From an uncultured Mycoplasmatales bacterium (lineage in GTDB: Bacteria; Bacillota_I; Bacilli_A; Mycoplasmatales; Mycoplasmoidaceae), in the NCBI GenBank assembly GCA_910578525.1, contig CAJTRF010000003.1, forward strand, positions 8,524-72,523: 64,000 nucleotides of DNA. The letters are read 5' to 3'. Under the pieces are notes generated by a model that made no database searches, was not told the DNA's origin, and worked only from the letters and a program-made list of their open reading frames with translations. Of this stretch, positions 38,946-49,464 are shown piece after piece (position 1 is the stretch's first letter; every line of letters begins with the position of its first letter). Both the position numbers and the translations under genes were made by a program.

Positions 38946-39548
38946 ATGTCAAGATATACAAAAAGTATTTTTAAGAAATCTAGAAGATTAGGTTTTTCTA
39001 TTTTAGAAGATAACAAGGAATTCTTAAAAGGAAAGAAAAGAACATATGCCCCTGGTCAACATGGTGCAGATAAACACAAAGTTTCAGGTTATGGTCAACA
39101 ATTACAAGAAAAGCAAAAACTTGCTTTAATGTATGGAATGAATGACCGTCAATTTAGAAGATTATTCCAAATCGCTAAGAAAATGAAAGGTTCTACAAGT
39201 ATGAACTTATTAATCGTATTGGAATCTAGATTAGACAACTTAGTTTACCGTATGGGCTTTGCTAAGACAAGACGTGCAGCAAGACAAATGGTAAGCCACG
39301 GTCACATTCTATTAAATGGTAAAAAATGTTCAATTCCTTCAGCAATTGTTCCTTTAAATTCAACAATTGAAGTTAAAGAAGCTTCTAAGAAAATGGCAGC
39401 TTTAGGTGAAAACGAAACAAGAGGAACTCTTCCATTCGTTAAAACTGATTTTGCTAAACTTTCTGGTCAATATGTAAGATATCCAGAAAGAAAAGAACTT
39501 AACCAAGAAATCAACGAAACATACGTAGTTGAATGATTCAACCGTTAG
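38946..39548 (+). CDS. rpsD: 30S ribosomal protein S4
   Basis: Primary binder of 16S rRNA. The 200-residue protein begins MSRYTKSIFKKSRRLGFSIL and has the YGMNDRQFRRLFQIA stretch and the S4 domain LESRLDNLVYRMGFAKTRRAARQMVSHGHILLNGKK. The true end is after an in-frame TGA (39534-39536): V-E-W-F-N-R then TAG at 39546. AAGGAG lies 8 bases before the ATG. It is separate from the alpha operon, as in Firmicutes. Confidence 0.97.
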
Positions 39549-39572
39549 TTAATTTTTCTTAAAAATTACCTT

Positions 39573-39601
39573 AAAGATAGATCTGTTTCAGGTCTATCTT
39601 T
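39573..39601 (+). terminator. Terminator after rpsD
   Basis: An 11-bp stem (AAAGATAGATC / GGTCTATCTTT, one G-U) with a 7-base loop leads into a T run. Confidence 0.87.
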
Positions 39602-39662
39602 TTTTGTTGATGAATAAAATATTGTAGTGAACATGAAATGAGTTTTATTGTTTGTTCTTATT

Positions 39663-40331
39663 TTAGTTTTTTGTTTTAAGCACTTCATCCATCATAGTTA
39701 CTATTAATTTATATGCTGGATGATCATAAAATTTGTCCATTTTTATTGATCTTGTTTTTACTGCATTATCAATTTTTTTGAATTCTTTAAGAATTTCTTC
39801 CATTTCATTCTTAATTTCTTCTAATGTGAATTTATTTAAGCAATCATTTAGGAATGCTTTTCAATATTTGTCATTCTTTAGGAAATCTTCAGGTCTTGTA
39901 GAAGTAATATAATTTGAATTGTGTAAAAGTTGAGAAAAAGCAAAATATGCTTCTTTAGACATTATTCTTTTTATAAAAATATAATTTTCTATCTTGACGA
40001 ATATAGATTTATATTCCTTTTTTTTAGAAAAAACTCACATGTAGTCATTAAATTCACGAATAGAAATAGCCATAGATTTAAAAATTAAAAAAATAAGGTT
40101 GTTAAAATCATTCAATATCAATTCATTGTTGAAATCAGGCCTTTTAAGAGTTTTTATATAATATGGAAATAATTGATTGATTTCTTGTAAGTTATATATG
40201 TTATTTAATATGTCAAAACAAACCATATCTAATTTATTTCTCCGTCTAATAGAATGATCAATTTCTTCATAACATTCATCAAGACTTGTATATTTTTCTA
40301 TTGATTTTCTTCAATCATTTTTTTTACACAT
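39663..40331 (-). CDS. Hypothetical protein beside the Type III R-M genes
   Basis: A 222-residue cytoplasmic, largely helical protein that I do not recognise. It is rich in Lys, Asn, Ile and Phe, with an N-terminal segment CKKNDWRKSIEKYTSLDECYEEID, hydrophobic helices such as LNDFNNLIFLIFKSMAISIREF and a C-terminal amphipathic FTLEEIKNEMEEILKEFKKID. No membrane signal or known catalytic motif is seen. It is divergent from the Type III methylase gene, with 127 bases between them. Its codon use is very AT-rich, like the R-M genes. Together with the gene at 44758 it brackets the R-M island. Confidence 0.65.
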
Positions 40332-40441
40332 TTTTGCTAATTAAATTTATTTTACTTTAATTCTAATATTTATTTGCAAATAATCCGTTTTATTTTTACA
40401 TTATTATAAATAATCATAAATTAAAGAATTAATAATACACT

Positions 40442-40447
40442 TATAAT
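40442..40447 (+). promoter_or_regulatory. -10 box for the Type III mod gene
   Basis: TATAAT ends 11 bases before the mod ATG, again without a Shine-Dalgarno sequence. Confidence 0.55.
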
Positions 40448-40458
40448 GTATAGTATCT

Positions 40459-42312
40459 ATGGATTTACAAGATATAAAAAATAAGACTATAGAAATGATA
40501 AAAGATTTAAGCAATAGAGGTCTGTTGATTGAAAAACAAACTGAAGTTGCTACAAATGGTCTAAACTTAATTGATATATATATATATATAGTCAATCAAG
40601 CAAGAAACGAACAAGAAGTTAATGTAATAGCTAATTTAATTAAAGGATTACAAGAAGGTTTTAATTTTCAAAGAGTACCAACAATTACAACAAATACTTT
40701 AACAATATTAGAACCTTCAAAATATCAAAAAGGTGAAATCTCTCCTACTCATAATAAAGTTATCATTTGCGATAATACCATTGAAAAAGAAAATTGAGAA
40801 AAAATTAACAATAAAATAGATAGGTTAAACAAAGAAAAACCGTTTGATTATAAAAAAGAAATTGAAACGTTAAAAAAAGAACAATTTATCCTGGCGCCTG
40901 ATAATTTAGATGTTTTAAATAATTTACTTTGTGATAAAACAATACAAGACAACGGCGGCATTGACATAATATACATTGACCCTCCATATAATACAGGAAA
41001 CAGCTCTCTTGGTTATAGAGATTTAAGAGAACAAAATGAATGATTAAATTTTATGAAAGCAAGGCTGGAGGTAGCCTCTGATTTATTATCTAATGATGGA
41101 ATAATTTTTATTTCAATAGATGACAATATGCATTCTTATTTAAAAATAATTTGTGATGAAGTATTTGGAAAGAAACAATTTGTCGGTAATATTATTTGAG
41201 ATAAAATGAATTTTCAACAAGGAGCTCATAATATACAAAAAAATCACGAATATGTTTTAGTATATTCAAAAAATGATTTATCTAATAAGAAGGTACTATT
41301 CAATGTAGATTCACAAAATTTAAAATTTTATACAGATGATTTTGGTACATATTATAGGGAGTATCCGTTTGATACATCCTTTGGTAATGATAAACTAGTA
41401 GATAGACCGAGCATGGGGTACATTTTTTACTATAACCCTAAAACAAATGAAAAAATTCTCTCTAATAATTATGTAAAAGACAAAGATATTATTAAAGAAA
41501 ATAATATAGATAAAGTCTATTCATTTGACAAAGCTTTAATTTCAAAAGGTTTTGTTCCTATTTATCCTCCATTAAGAAAAGGAAATGTTTTAGGGTGTTG
41601 ATCAAGAGGGATGGTTGATGCCAAAAATTTATTAGAAAAAAACTTATTGGATTTTGTAAAAACAAAAAGTGAATCATATAAAATTTATCCTAAAAAATAC
41701 ATAGAAGATGGTTTTTCTAAAACAAACGATCACCCTATTCAATCAATAATTAAATATTCTTCTAGTGATGGTACAAAAGTATTAGGGGAAATTTTAAATA
41801 ATAAAAAATTTGGGAATCCTAAGAATGTTGATATGATTAAATTTTTAATCTCTTCATACAAAGCAAAAAAGGATCCATTAATTTTAGATTTTTTTGCCGG
41901 ATCAGGAACAACTGCTCAATCTATACTAGAATTAAATAACGAAGATAAACAAAAAAGAAAAATTATACTTGCTACTAAAAAATTTGATTTTATACCGTCA
42001 CTTAATAGTTGGGAAAACATTGGTGAAAATGTATTAATTGAGCGTATTTTTAGAATTTCATATGGAACAAATAAGGATGGAAAAAAACTCTCAAAAAAAG
42101 AATGTCCTTGATTATCACATAATACCCCTTTTAATATTGATTTTGATTATTTAGAAACAAAACAATATGATATTTCTTTAGAAAGTCAATTAAATCCTTA
42201 TGAAATAATTGATTTATCCGTTTATGGATATATAGATATTCTTTCTCTTGATGAAAGAAAAAAAATAATAAATGCAAAATTCAATATCTTATTAAATCAT
42301 TTAAATAAATAA
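40459..42312 (+). CDS. mod: Type III restriction-modification methyltransferase (Mod)
   Basis: N6-adenine DNA methyltransferase that both recognises the target and modifies one strand. The 617-residue protein has DPPYNTG in IIYIDPPYNTGNSS ahead of the S-adenosylmethionine motif LDFFAGSGTTAQS. That order makes it a beta-class enzyme, as Mod proteins are. The region between the motifs is the target-recognition domain. A run of TA dinucleotides at 40574-40590 encodes an IYIYI stretch near residue 40. A change of one unit would shift the frame and stop the protein early. Five bases separate it from res. Confidence 0.93.
40574..40590 (+). repeat. TA dinucleotide tract in the 5' end of mod
   Basis: Seventeen bases of alternating A and T (about eight repeats) lie in frame near codon 40 of mod. 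This is the kind of simple repeat that varies by slipped-strand mispairing. Confidence 0.85.
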
Positions 42313-42317
42313 TTTTT

Positions 42318-44705
42318 ATGTTGCTAGAAATTCAAGAAAAAAAGATTAATGAAGTAGTTTCGCTACTTTCAACTGAACAGTTTGACAAAAATCATCCTTT
42401 ATATTTTCAATCCCCAACAGGAAGCGGTAAAACTTTAATGTTAGCAAGAATAATTGAAGAGTTTAAAAAAAATAATCCAAATGAAAACTTCTTATTTTTA
42501 GTTGCTTCAATTTCAACTGGTGGAATTGAAAAACAAAATTATGAATCTTTATATAATTCTCAATTAAAAGGTAGTAATTTTAATGTAGAGCATATACCTA
42601 GTGGTTTGACAACACCGTTGCGTCCAAGATATCATACTGATGTGTTAACGATTGGAGAAGCATCATTTAAAAATGGGTCGAATTTATTTAAATTAAAATT
42701 ATTAGAATCTTATCTTGAAAAAGTTAGTGAAAACAAAAGAATAATTTTTATAAGGGATGAAGCCCACATTGGAACAAAGATAAATACTAATGACACATCA
42801 CAAAATCTTTCAAAATTAAATAGATATTTTTATAAACAATTATGATTATCTGCAACATTAGAAAACGGAAAAGAGCAAATGATTCCTCATGTTTGCATGA
42901 CTTTATCTGAAGCTCAAGATGCCGGATTAATTAAAAATAACATTAGTCTCTTTGATGGAGATATTGAAGACAATGAAAATGAGGAACATCTTTTTGAGCT
43001 AGCTTGTAAGAAGCTAAAAAAATTATGGGGTTCTAATGAGCATCCAGGAATATATAGAAAAATAAGTGATATCAAGGGCCAGATAATCAAACCAGCCCTT
43101 TTGGTTCAAATCTCTTCTAAAACAAAAGGTGAAGAAGAAATTAAACAAATTATTAATATTTGTAAAAAACACAATTTAAACTACGCTTATACCTTGTCCA
43201 AAAACAAAGAAGCATTTCAAGCATCCGGTTTACTAAAGTCTAGAAAAATAACTAGAAATGAATTACAAAAAAACGATTCTGATATTGATGTTATTATCTT
43301 TAAATTTGCAATAGCTACTGGTTGGAATATTCCTAGAGCTTGTATTTTAAGTCAATATAGAAATATTGACTCCGACAATTTGAGAATACAAACATTGGGT
43401 AGAGTTCTTAGAAATATATTTGTAGGTGATATAGAGAATTTTAATAAATTCGATGATGATGAGCAAAAAGAAATATTAACTTGTTATTTATATTCAGCCC
43501 ATCAATCGGCAAAACAATATGAAACTTCAATTTTAAAATTAAAAGATAGTTTTATAAACGAAAAAGTTAAAAAAACATATCTCTCACAAACTTCAAAAGA
43601 TGTTGAAGGAAGAGGTTATCTAGCAAAACACAATAATGACCTTGTAAGAGACTACATAAGTTTGTTTAACAAAGACATTAAAGGCACCAATATTGTTTCT
43701 TTGTTAAACAAGAACAAAACACTTGATATTAAAATACCAAAAAAAATTTTTTCTGGTAATCTAAGTGTTAAAAAAATTGATCAATCTCTTGATAAACAGG
43801 GGAAAATAGGTAAACACACAATTAATTGATTAGAAAAAACAATCTCTAATAAATTTCAATTAGAAAAAGAATTTAATAATTGATTACGTAGAAATTCTCC
43901 ATATCTAAAAAAAATTTTTAATCAAGTCTTTAAACAAATAGGTTATATGAATTCTGTTTTATTCAAATGTAAAATTTTACAAGACATATCGTTTTCTAAG
44001 AAAATTATTGCTCAAAAACGTCATTATCAAACCGATTCTGAAAAAGAATCAAAATATGATTTAAAAATTAAAGAAATTAATTTACCTCGTATACAATTTT
44101 CTAATAATCCAAAAGAAAATATGTTGAATGCAGAGATTAGACATTTATCTCAAATTTTAACAACAACAATAAATGGTGAAAACAAACTTTTTTATAACTC
44201 TGATCCGAACTCGTCTAACAATAATTCTCCTGAACGTCATTTTCTTCAAGATTTAGATAGTTTTGTAAAATACAACAAAGATTTTTTATACTTTATTCAC
44301 AGGAATGAGCGTTCTAAAGAAAGTGTCTCTTATATTTATCGTGATGAAAACGGTAATAAACACGAACAGTATCCGGATTATATATTGCGAACAAAAAATG
44401 GCACGACAATTATTTGTGAGATTAAAACCATTTGTGGTGGAATTGAATATATCAATTCTATAAAACACATTGAAAAAGGTTATTTAAGAAACTCTGAAAA
44501 AATTACTGATTATTTTTTTGGAATAATTAAACACGCTGATTACAGATATCAACTAGTGTATTATAAAGAAGGTAAAAGAGTGCCGATGGAATTTTTAGAT
44601 TTAAAAGAGAAATTTAAAGATTTTGATTTTGACGGATTAACTGAATTAGATGTACTTTTCGACATAATTAAATGCTATGAAAATAATCGGATTAGCATAA
44701 AATAA
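42318..44705 (+). CDS. res: Type III restriction enzyme, Res subunit
   Basis: ATP-dependent helicase-nuclease that works with Mod. The 795-residue protein has Walker A SPTGSGKT near residue 32, the DEAH box in RDEAHIG, a late helicase motif IQTLGRVLRN and a C-terminal PD-(D/E)xK nuclease pattern with YPDYILRTKNGTTIICEIKT. The order (DEAD-like N-terminus, long linker, nuclease at the end) is that of Type III Res. Several TGA codons encode Trp, and the frame is unbroken, so the system looks intact. It follows mod in the same transcript. Confidence 0.93.
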
Positions 44706-44757
44706 TTTTTTCAAAATTTAAAAAATTTGCATTTTCTTTAACATAATTAATAAAATT

Positions 44758-45342
44758 TCAAATATTCGTTCCTCTATATTCTTTTAACGGTTTAAATTTC
44801 ACTTTAGTTTTGTTGTCATTAGAAATAATATAAGCTAGATTAAAAAAGATAGCTTTTATTTCAGATATATCTTTTTTTAATTCATCTTCAATTTCAGTTT
44901 GATATTTTTTTAAAATTTTGTTTGAGTGATTCTCACCAAAAGACAAAGTACTTCAATTATGAATAAAAAACGAAAGTTCTTCATAAACATCATTATTCAA
45001 TATTTTCTTTAAAAAAGTAGTTTTCTCAAAAAACTCATTAATAGCAACATTCAGTTCATCGTTTCTACTTTTTATTGCATCAATACAATCAACAAAATCT
45101 CTTAACAAAACAACAAAATGCATCCAATTTAAATATGTAATTTCACTTGTTGTCTTTTCAATTAACTCTTTTTCTTGTAATGAAAGAATCTTTAGTGATG
45201 GCTTAGAATATTGAAACAAATATGCTTTTGATAAATTAATACATACAATAGCATTTATTAAACCATTAATTAGTAAAAATGTCCATTGAATTAAATCTTC
45301 ATACTTTATTTTATTTGTTTTGTATCTGTTATTCTTTCTCAC
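44758..45342 (-). CDS. Hypothetical protein beside the Type III R-M genes
   Basis: A 194-residue protein of unknown family. It has an N-terminal basic stretch (MRKNNRYKTNKIKYEDL), one or two moderately hydrophobic helices (TFLLINGLINAIVCINLSKAYLF) and then helical, charged sequence with FVVLLRDFVDCIDAIKSRNDELN and a His-Asn-Trp-Ser turn (FFIHNWSTLSF). A TGA at about 44953 encodes that Trp. It is convergent with res. It has the same strand and a similar size and composition as the unknown gene at 39663, at the other side of the R-M pair. I could not identify it. Confidence 0.65.
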
Positions 45343-45516
45343 AATTATTCTTAATTTATTTTTTGTTTAAAAGAGCAATAATTACTTATTAATTTAGTTA
45401 TTGCTTTTAAATCACTATAAACTATGATAATATTATATATTTATAAAAATATAAATTTTGCTAGTTAAGATTTTAATCAACAAATAAATATTTTTACATT
45501 TTTATCAGATTTATGG

Positions 45517-45605
45517 TATTATATATATACGCTTTCTATTGAGATTGCTGATACACCAAAGTGTGTTGTCAAGTATTAGGGAACTCAATAAGTGTAAAAA
45601 AGCGT
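45517..45605 (+). promoter_or_regulatory. Promoter and structured leader of the S10 operon
   Basis: A TATTAT/TATATA box near 45517-45527 precedes a nested structure. ACGCTTT (45529-45535) pairs with AAAGCGT (45599-45605), and just inside TATTGAG (45537-45543) pairs with CTCAATA (45584-45590). A further ACAC/GTGT hairpin lies within. The RNA would start at the base of the outer helix. S10 leaders are targets of L4 in several bacteria. The rest of the 296-base gap, from 45343, is AT-rich with nothing I can name. Confidence 0.55.
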
Positions 45606-45638
45606 TGAAAATAAATATCAGAAAGGCAACAAAAAAGT

Positions 45639-45944
45639 ATGAATCAAGAATTAAGAATTAAATTATTTTCTTATGATCACGAACTATTAGACAAATCAGT
45701 TAAGAAAATAATTGAAATCGCGGTTAATACAAGCTGTGAAGTTAAAGGTCCAATTCCTCTTCCAACAAAGAAGGAAATTTTTACGGTTTGTAGATCACCA
45801 CACGTATACAAACCAGCAATGGAACAATTTGAACGTAGAACCCACAAACGTTTAATTGTTCTTAAGAAAGCATCTATTCAAACAATTGATGCTCTTAAGA
45901 GATTAGTTATCCCATCAGGAGTTGAAATTCAAATTACTTTATAG
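45639..45944 (+). CDS. rpsJ: 30S ribosomal protein S10
   Basis: A 101-residue protein of the small-subunit head. It has the family core IKLFSYDHELLDKSVKKII, VKGPIPLPTKKEIFTV and FERRTHKRLI, and ends VEIQITL. It is the first gene of the long ribosomal supercluster. The ribosome-binding site is weak: AAAGG lies about 12 bases before the ATG, which fits control by the leader. Confidence 0.97.
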   Translation: MNQELRIKLFSYDHELLDKSVKKIIEIAVNTSCEVKGPIPLPTKKEIFTVCRSPHVYKPAMEQFERRTHKRLIVLKKASIQTIDALKRLVIPSGVEIQITL

Positions 45945-45967
45945 TAATTTAGAAGATAGGAGAAGTT

Positions 45968-46828
45968 ATGAAAAACATAATCGGAACTAAAGTGGGAATG
46001 ATGCAAGTATTTGATGTTAATGGTAAACAATTAGCAGCAACAGTTGTAAGTTGTGAACCAAACCAAGTACTTGAAGTTAAAAAGAATGGCAACATCAAAG
46101 TGGGATATTTAGATGTTGAAAAAGCTCAAAGAAAATCAAAAGCTTATATTGGTATTTTTAAGAAAAATGGATACACTCCAAAAGAATTCATTAAAGAATT
46201 TAAAAATACTGAAAATTATAAAGTTGGAGATTTTATTACAGTTGATGCTTTTGAAAAAGGTCAATATGTTGATGTTCAAGGAACTACAAAAGGACATGGA
46301 TTTACAGGTGCAATTAAACGTTGAAACTTTAAAGTTGGTCCTTTAGCACATGGTGCTGGATATCCTCATAGATATCAAGGTTCTGTTGCATTTGGTCGTG
46401 GTGGTAGTCAAGCTCAAAGAGTACCTAAAGGTAAAAAGATGTCAGGACACTACGGACACGAAACAGTTACTATTCAAAACTTAATTGTTTTAGAAGTAAT
46501 GAAAGCACGTAATTTAATTTTATTATTAGGTGCTATTCCAGGACCAGCAGGAAGTGTAGTAACAATTAAAACTTCAGTTAAATTCCCAACAAAGAAAACT
46601 GAATACAAAATTATTACTAAGGAAATCAAGGAAGAAATTTTAAAAGAAAATGAAAACCTTGAAGACAAAGAAGCATTACACAAAGCAAACGAACAAGCAG
46701 AAGCTGCAGCTGCAGAAGCTGCTAAAAAAGAAGCTGCTGCTAAACAAGCAGAAGCAGCTGCTCGTGCTAAAGAAAAAGAAGCTGCTGAAAAAGCTGCTGC
46801 TAGCGAAGCTAAAACAGCTAACAAATAG
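45968..46828 (+). CDS. rplC: 50S ribosomal protein L3 with Ala-Lys-Glu tail
   Basis: L3 binds 23S rRNA near the peptidyl transferase centre. The 286-residue protein has MKNIIGTKVGMMQVF, GTTKGHGFTGAIKRW and GHYGHETVTIQNL. The in-frame TGA at 46322 is the conserved Trp. The last 65 or so residues are a highly charged helix of Ala, Lys and Glu, absent from most L3 proteins (about 209 residues). The codons GCTGCT and GAAGCT dominate this end. A GGAG precedes the start. Confidence 0.96.
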
Positions 46829-46836
46829 GAGGAAAT

Positions 46837-47469
46837 ATGGAAAAGATCAAGTTATATGATATTACTGGTAAATCAGTTAAAGAAATTGAATTTAGTCTTC
46901 CTAACACAACTAAAGTTTACGAACAAGCAATGTTCGATCAAGTTTTAGCTGAAAACGCAGGCAAAAGACAAGGTACTCACTCAACTTTAACTAAAGGTGA
47001 AGTTAGAGGTGGTGGTAAAAAGCCTTTACAACAAAAACATTCAGGTAATGCAAGACAAGGTTCTATTCGTAACCCTCACTGAGTAGGTGGCGGTGTTGTT
47101 TTTGGACCAAAACCAAACAGAAACTACAAACTTGCTGTTAATAAACAAGTTTCAAGAAAAGCATTTGATTCTGCTTTATTGTTAAAAATTCAATCTAACA
47201 ACATATTTATCATTGATGATTTAAAAGAAGCAAAACCTTCTACAAAGAAAGCTGTTGCTTTATTTAAAGCATTAAAAATTAATGATCAAAAGAATTTATT
47301 TGTTGCTGCTGATTCTAAAAACGCAATTAATGCAATTAAAACATTTAGCAACATTAAAAAAACTGTAGCTAAGAAAGTTAACCAAATCTCTACTAGAGAT
47401 ATTTTAAATGCTAAGAATTTAGTGATTGAACTTTCAGCTGCTAATAAATTAGGAAAGGTTGGTGCATAA
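46837..47469 (+). CDS. rplD: 50S ribosomal protein L4
   Basis: L4 lines the peptide exit tunnel and represses the S10 operon in some bacteria. The 210-residue protein has the loop GTHSTLTKGEVRGGGKKPLQQKHSGNARQGS and the later FALSSKV-like core. TGA at 47080 encodes Trp in PHWVGGGVVFGP. AGGAGGAAAT lies before the ATG. Confidence 0.96.
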
Positions 47470-47470
47470 T

Positions 47471-47863
47471 ATGGAATTCTCAAGAATTATTATTAAACCA
47501 GTTCATACTGAAAAATCATACGCTCAACAATCTGCTGAACCAAAGAAACATGCTTTTATGGTTGATTTAAATGCTACTAAGAACGATATTAAATTAGCTT
47601 TTGAATCAATTTATGGATTTGCTCCTGCAAAAGTAGCAACTCAAATTAGAAAGCCTGTTAAGTTCCGTACTGGAACTGCTAATCCAGGTTACACAAAGAA
47701 ATTTAAAATTGCTTATGTAACTTTACCAGTTGGTAAATCAATCTCTGCTGAAGAACAACAAGTTGAAAATAAAGAAGCTAAAAATGTAACAGTTTCTGAA
47801 AAACCAATAGTTGATTCTTCATTAAAAGAAGTTGAACCAACTTCTAAGGAAGAAAAGAAGTAA
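47471..47863 (+). CDS. rplW: 50S ribosomal protein L23
   Basis: Sits at the exit of the ribosomal tunnel and docks trigger factor and SRP. The 130-residue protein has IIIKPVHTEKSYAQQ, DLNATKNDIKLAFESIYGF and YKK-like GYTKKFKIAYVTL, then a 35-residue acidic-basic tail. I use the ATG at 47471, one base after the rplD stop, rather than the TTG four codons before. Confidence 0.95.
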   Translation: MEFSRIIIKPVHTEKSYAQQSAEPKKHAFMVDLNATKNDIKLAFESIYGFAPAKVATQIRKPVKFRTGTANPGYTKKFKIAYVTLPVGKSISAEEQQVENKEAKNVTVSEKPIVDSSLKEVEPTSKEEKK

Positions 47864-47873
47864 GGAGTAATTT

Positions 47874-48722
47874 ATGGCAATAAAATCAATTAAAACTCGT
47901 TCAAAAGGTAAACGTACATCAATTCTTATTGATTACAAGAAGGTATTATCTTCTAATACTAATAAACCTCATAAAGCATTAACTAAATCAATTCAAAACC
48001 AATCTGGTAGAAACAACCGTGGTATTATTACAACTAGACACCAAGGTGGTGGACACAAGAGAAAATTCCGTGAAATTGATTTCAAAAGAAATAAAGACGG
48101 TATTAAAGCAACTGTTCAAACAATTGAATATGATCCAAACAGAACAGCGTTTATTTCTTTAGTTTGCTATGAAGATGGAACTAAGAAATATATCTTAGCT
48201 CCAAGAGATATCAAAGTAGGAGATAAAATTGTTTCTGGAAACAAATGCGATATCAAAACAGGTAACTGTATGTTATTAGCTAACATTCCTGATGGTGCTT
48301 TTGTTCACAACGTTGAATTAGTTCCAGGACATGGTGGTCAAATTGCAAGAAGTGCTGGTAGTTTTGCTCAAGTCTCAGGTAAAGATGAAACTGGTGAATA
48401 CAAAATCTTAAGATTATCTTCTGGTGAATTTAGAAAGATTCCAAATGAATGCCGTGCAACAATTGGTATTGTATCTAATGAAGATCACAACTTAGTTAAC
48501 TTAGGAAAAGCAGGACGTAGTCGTCATATGGGTATCAGACCTACAGTTCGTGGTACAGTTATGAACCCTAATGATCACCCACACGGTGGTGGTGAAGGTA
48601 GACAATCTATCGGATACGATGCACCACGTACACCATGAGGTAAACGTCACATGGGTGTTAAGACTAGAAGACAAAAGAAAGCTTCTAGTGCATTAATAAT
48701 TAGACGTAGAAATGATAAATAG
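47874..48722 (+). CDS. rplB: 50S ribosomal protein L2
   Basis: Core 23S-binding protein near the peptidyl transferase centre. The 282-residue protein has SGRNNRGIITTRHQGGGHKR, LVPGHGGQIARSAGS and RPTVRGTVMNPNDHPHGGGEGR, where the essential His lies. A TGA gives Trp in RTPWGKRHMG. The start is preceded by AAGGAG, 10 bases after rplW. Confidence 0.97.
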
Positions 48723-48733
48723 GAGAAACAAAC

Positions 48734-49030
48734 ATGAGTAGAAGTAATAAAAAAGGTGCATTTGTTGACACTAGCTTACTTAAAAAAGTACAAGCTGCTA
48801 AAGCAGATCCAAAACACAAAGCAATTAAAACTTGATCAAGAAGAAGTACAATCTTCCCTGAATTTGTAGGTCTAAACTTCCAAGTTCATAATGGTAAAAG
48901 TTTTATCAATGTCTTTGTTACAGAAGATATGGTTGGACACAAATTAGGTGAATTTGTTCCTACAAGAACATTCAAACAACACTCTTCTAACAATAAGGCA
49001 GAAGACGCTAAAGCGGCAGCAGCCACAGGA
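48734..49030 (+). CDS. rpsS: 30S ribosomal protein S19
   Basis: A 98-residue protein of the subunit head. It has MSRSNKKGAFVDTSLLKKV, IKTWSRRSTIFPEFVGLNFQVHNG and VTEDMVGHKLGEFVPTRTF. A short Ala-rich tail follows. In-frame TGA gives the conserved Trp. GGAG lies 7 bases before the start. Confidence 0.96.
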
Positions 49031-49050
49031 GCTAAATAGGAGAATAAAAT

Positions 49051-49464
49051 ATGAAAGCAACTGCAATTCAAAGAAATATACGTATTTCATCATCTAAAGC
49101 AAAATTAGTGTGTGACTTAATTAGAAATAAAAAAGTTACTGAAGCTTTAGTAATTCTTGATAACACTGAAAAGAAAATCGCTCCAATTATCGAGAAATTA
49201 TTAAACTCAGCAATCGCTAATGCTACAAATACTAAAGGTTTTTCTTCTTTAGAAAACTTGTATGTTTATCAAATCTATGCTAACCAAGGACCTACAATGA
49301 AACGTGCTTTACCACGTGCTAAAGGTTCTTCTAATATGATTAGAAAACGTTCTTCTCATATTGAAATTGTTTTGAGTGATGACCCAAAACAAAAATCTAA
49401 AGATTTATTAGCTATCAAAGCTAAACAAGCTAAGAAAGTTAATAAAAAAGGAGGTAAGAAATAA
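49051..49464 (+). CDS. rplV: 50S ribosomal protein L22
   Basis: Lines the exit tunnel. The 137-residue protein has IRISSSKAKLVCDLIRNKKVTEAL, the beta-hairpin region GPTMKRALPRAKGSSN and IRKRSSHIEIVL, with a basic tail. The macrolide-contact loop is intact. Its stop overlaps the rpsC start as TAATG. Confidence 0.96.
   Translation: MKATAIQRNIRISSSKAKLVCDLIRNKKVTEALVILDNTEKKIAPIIEKLLNSAIANATNTKGFSSLENLYVYQIYANQGPTMKRALPRAKGSSNMIRKRSSHIEIVLSDDPKQKSKDLLAIKAKQAKKVNKKGGKK

Noticed and set aside
4388..45342. Apparent breaks in many genes at TGA, as if they were pseudogenes
   Set aside because: All fall at Trp positions or in continuous conserved frames; the organism reads TGA as Trp.
46474..46824. 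Minus-strand Ala/Ser-rich frame opposite the rplC tail
   Set aside because: It arises from the GCT/GAA codon repeats of the L3 tail and has no start signals.
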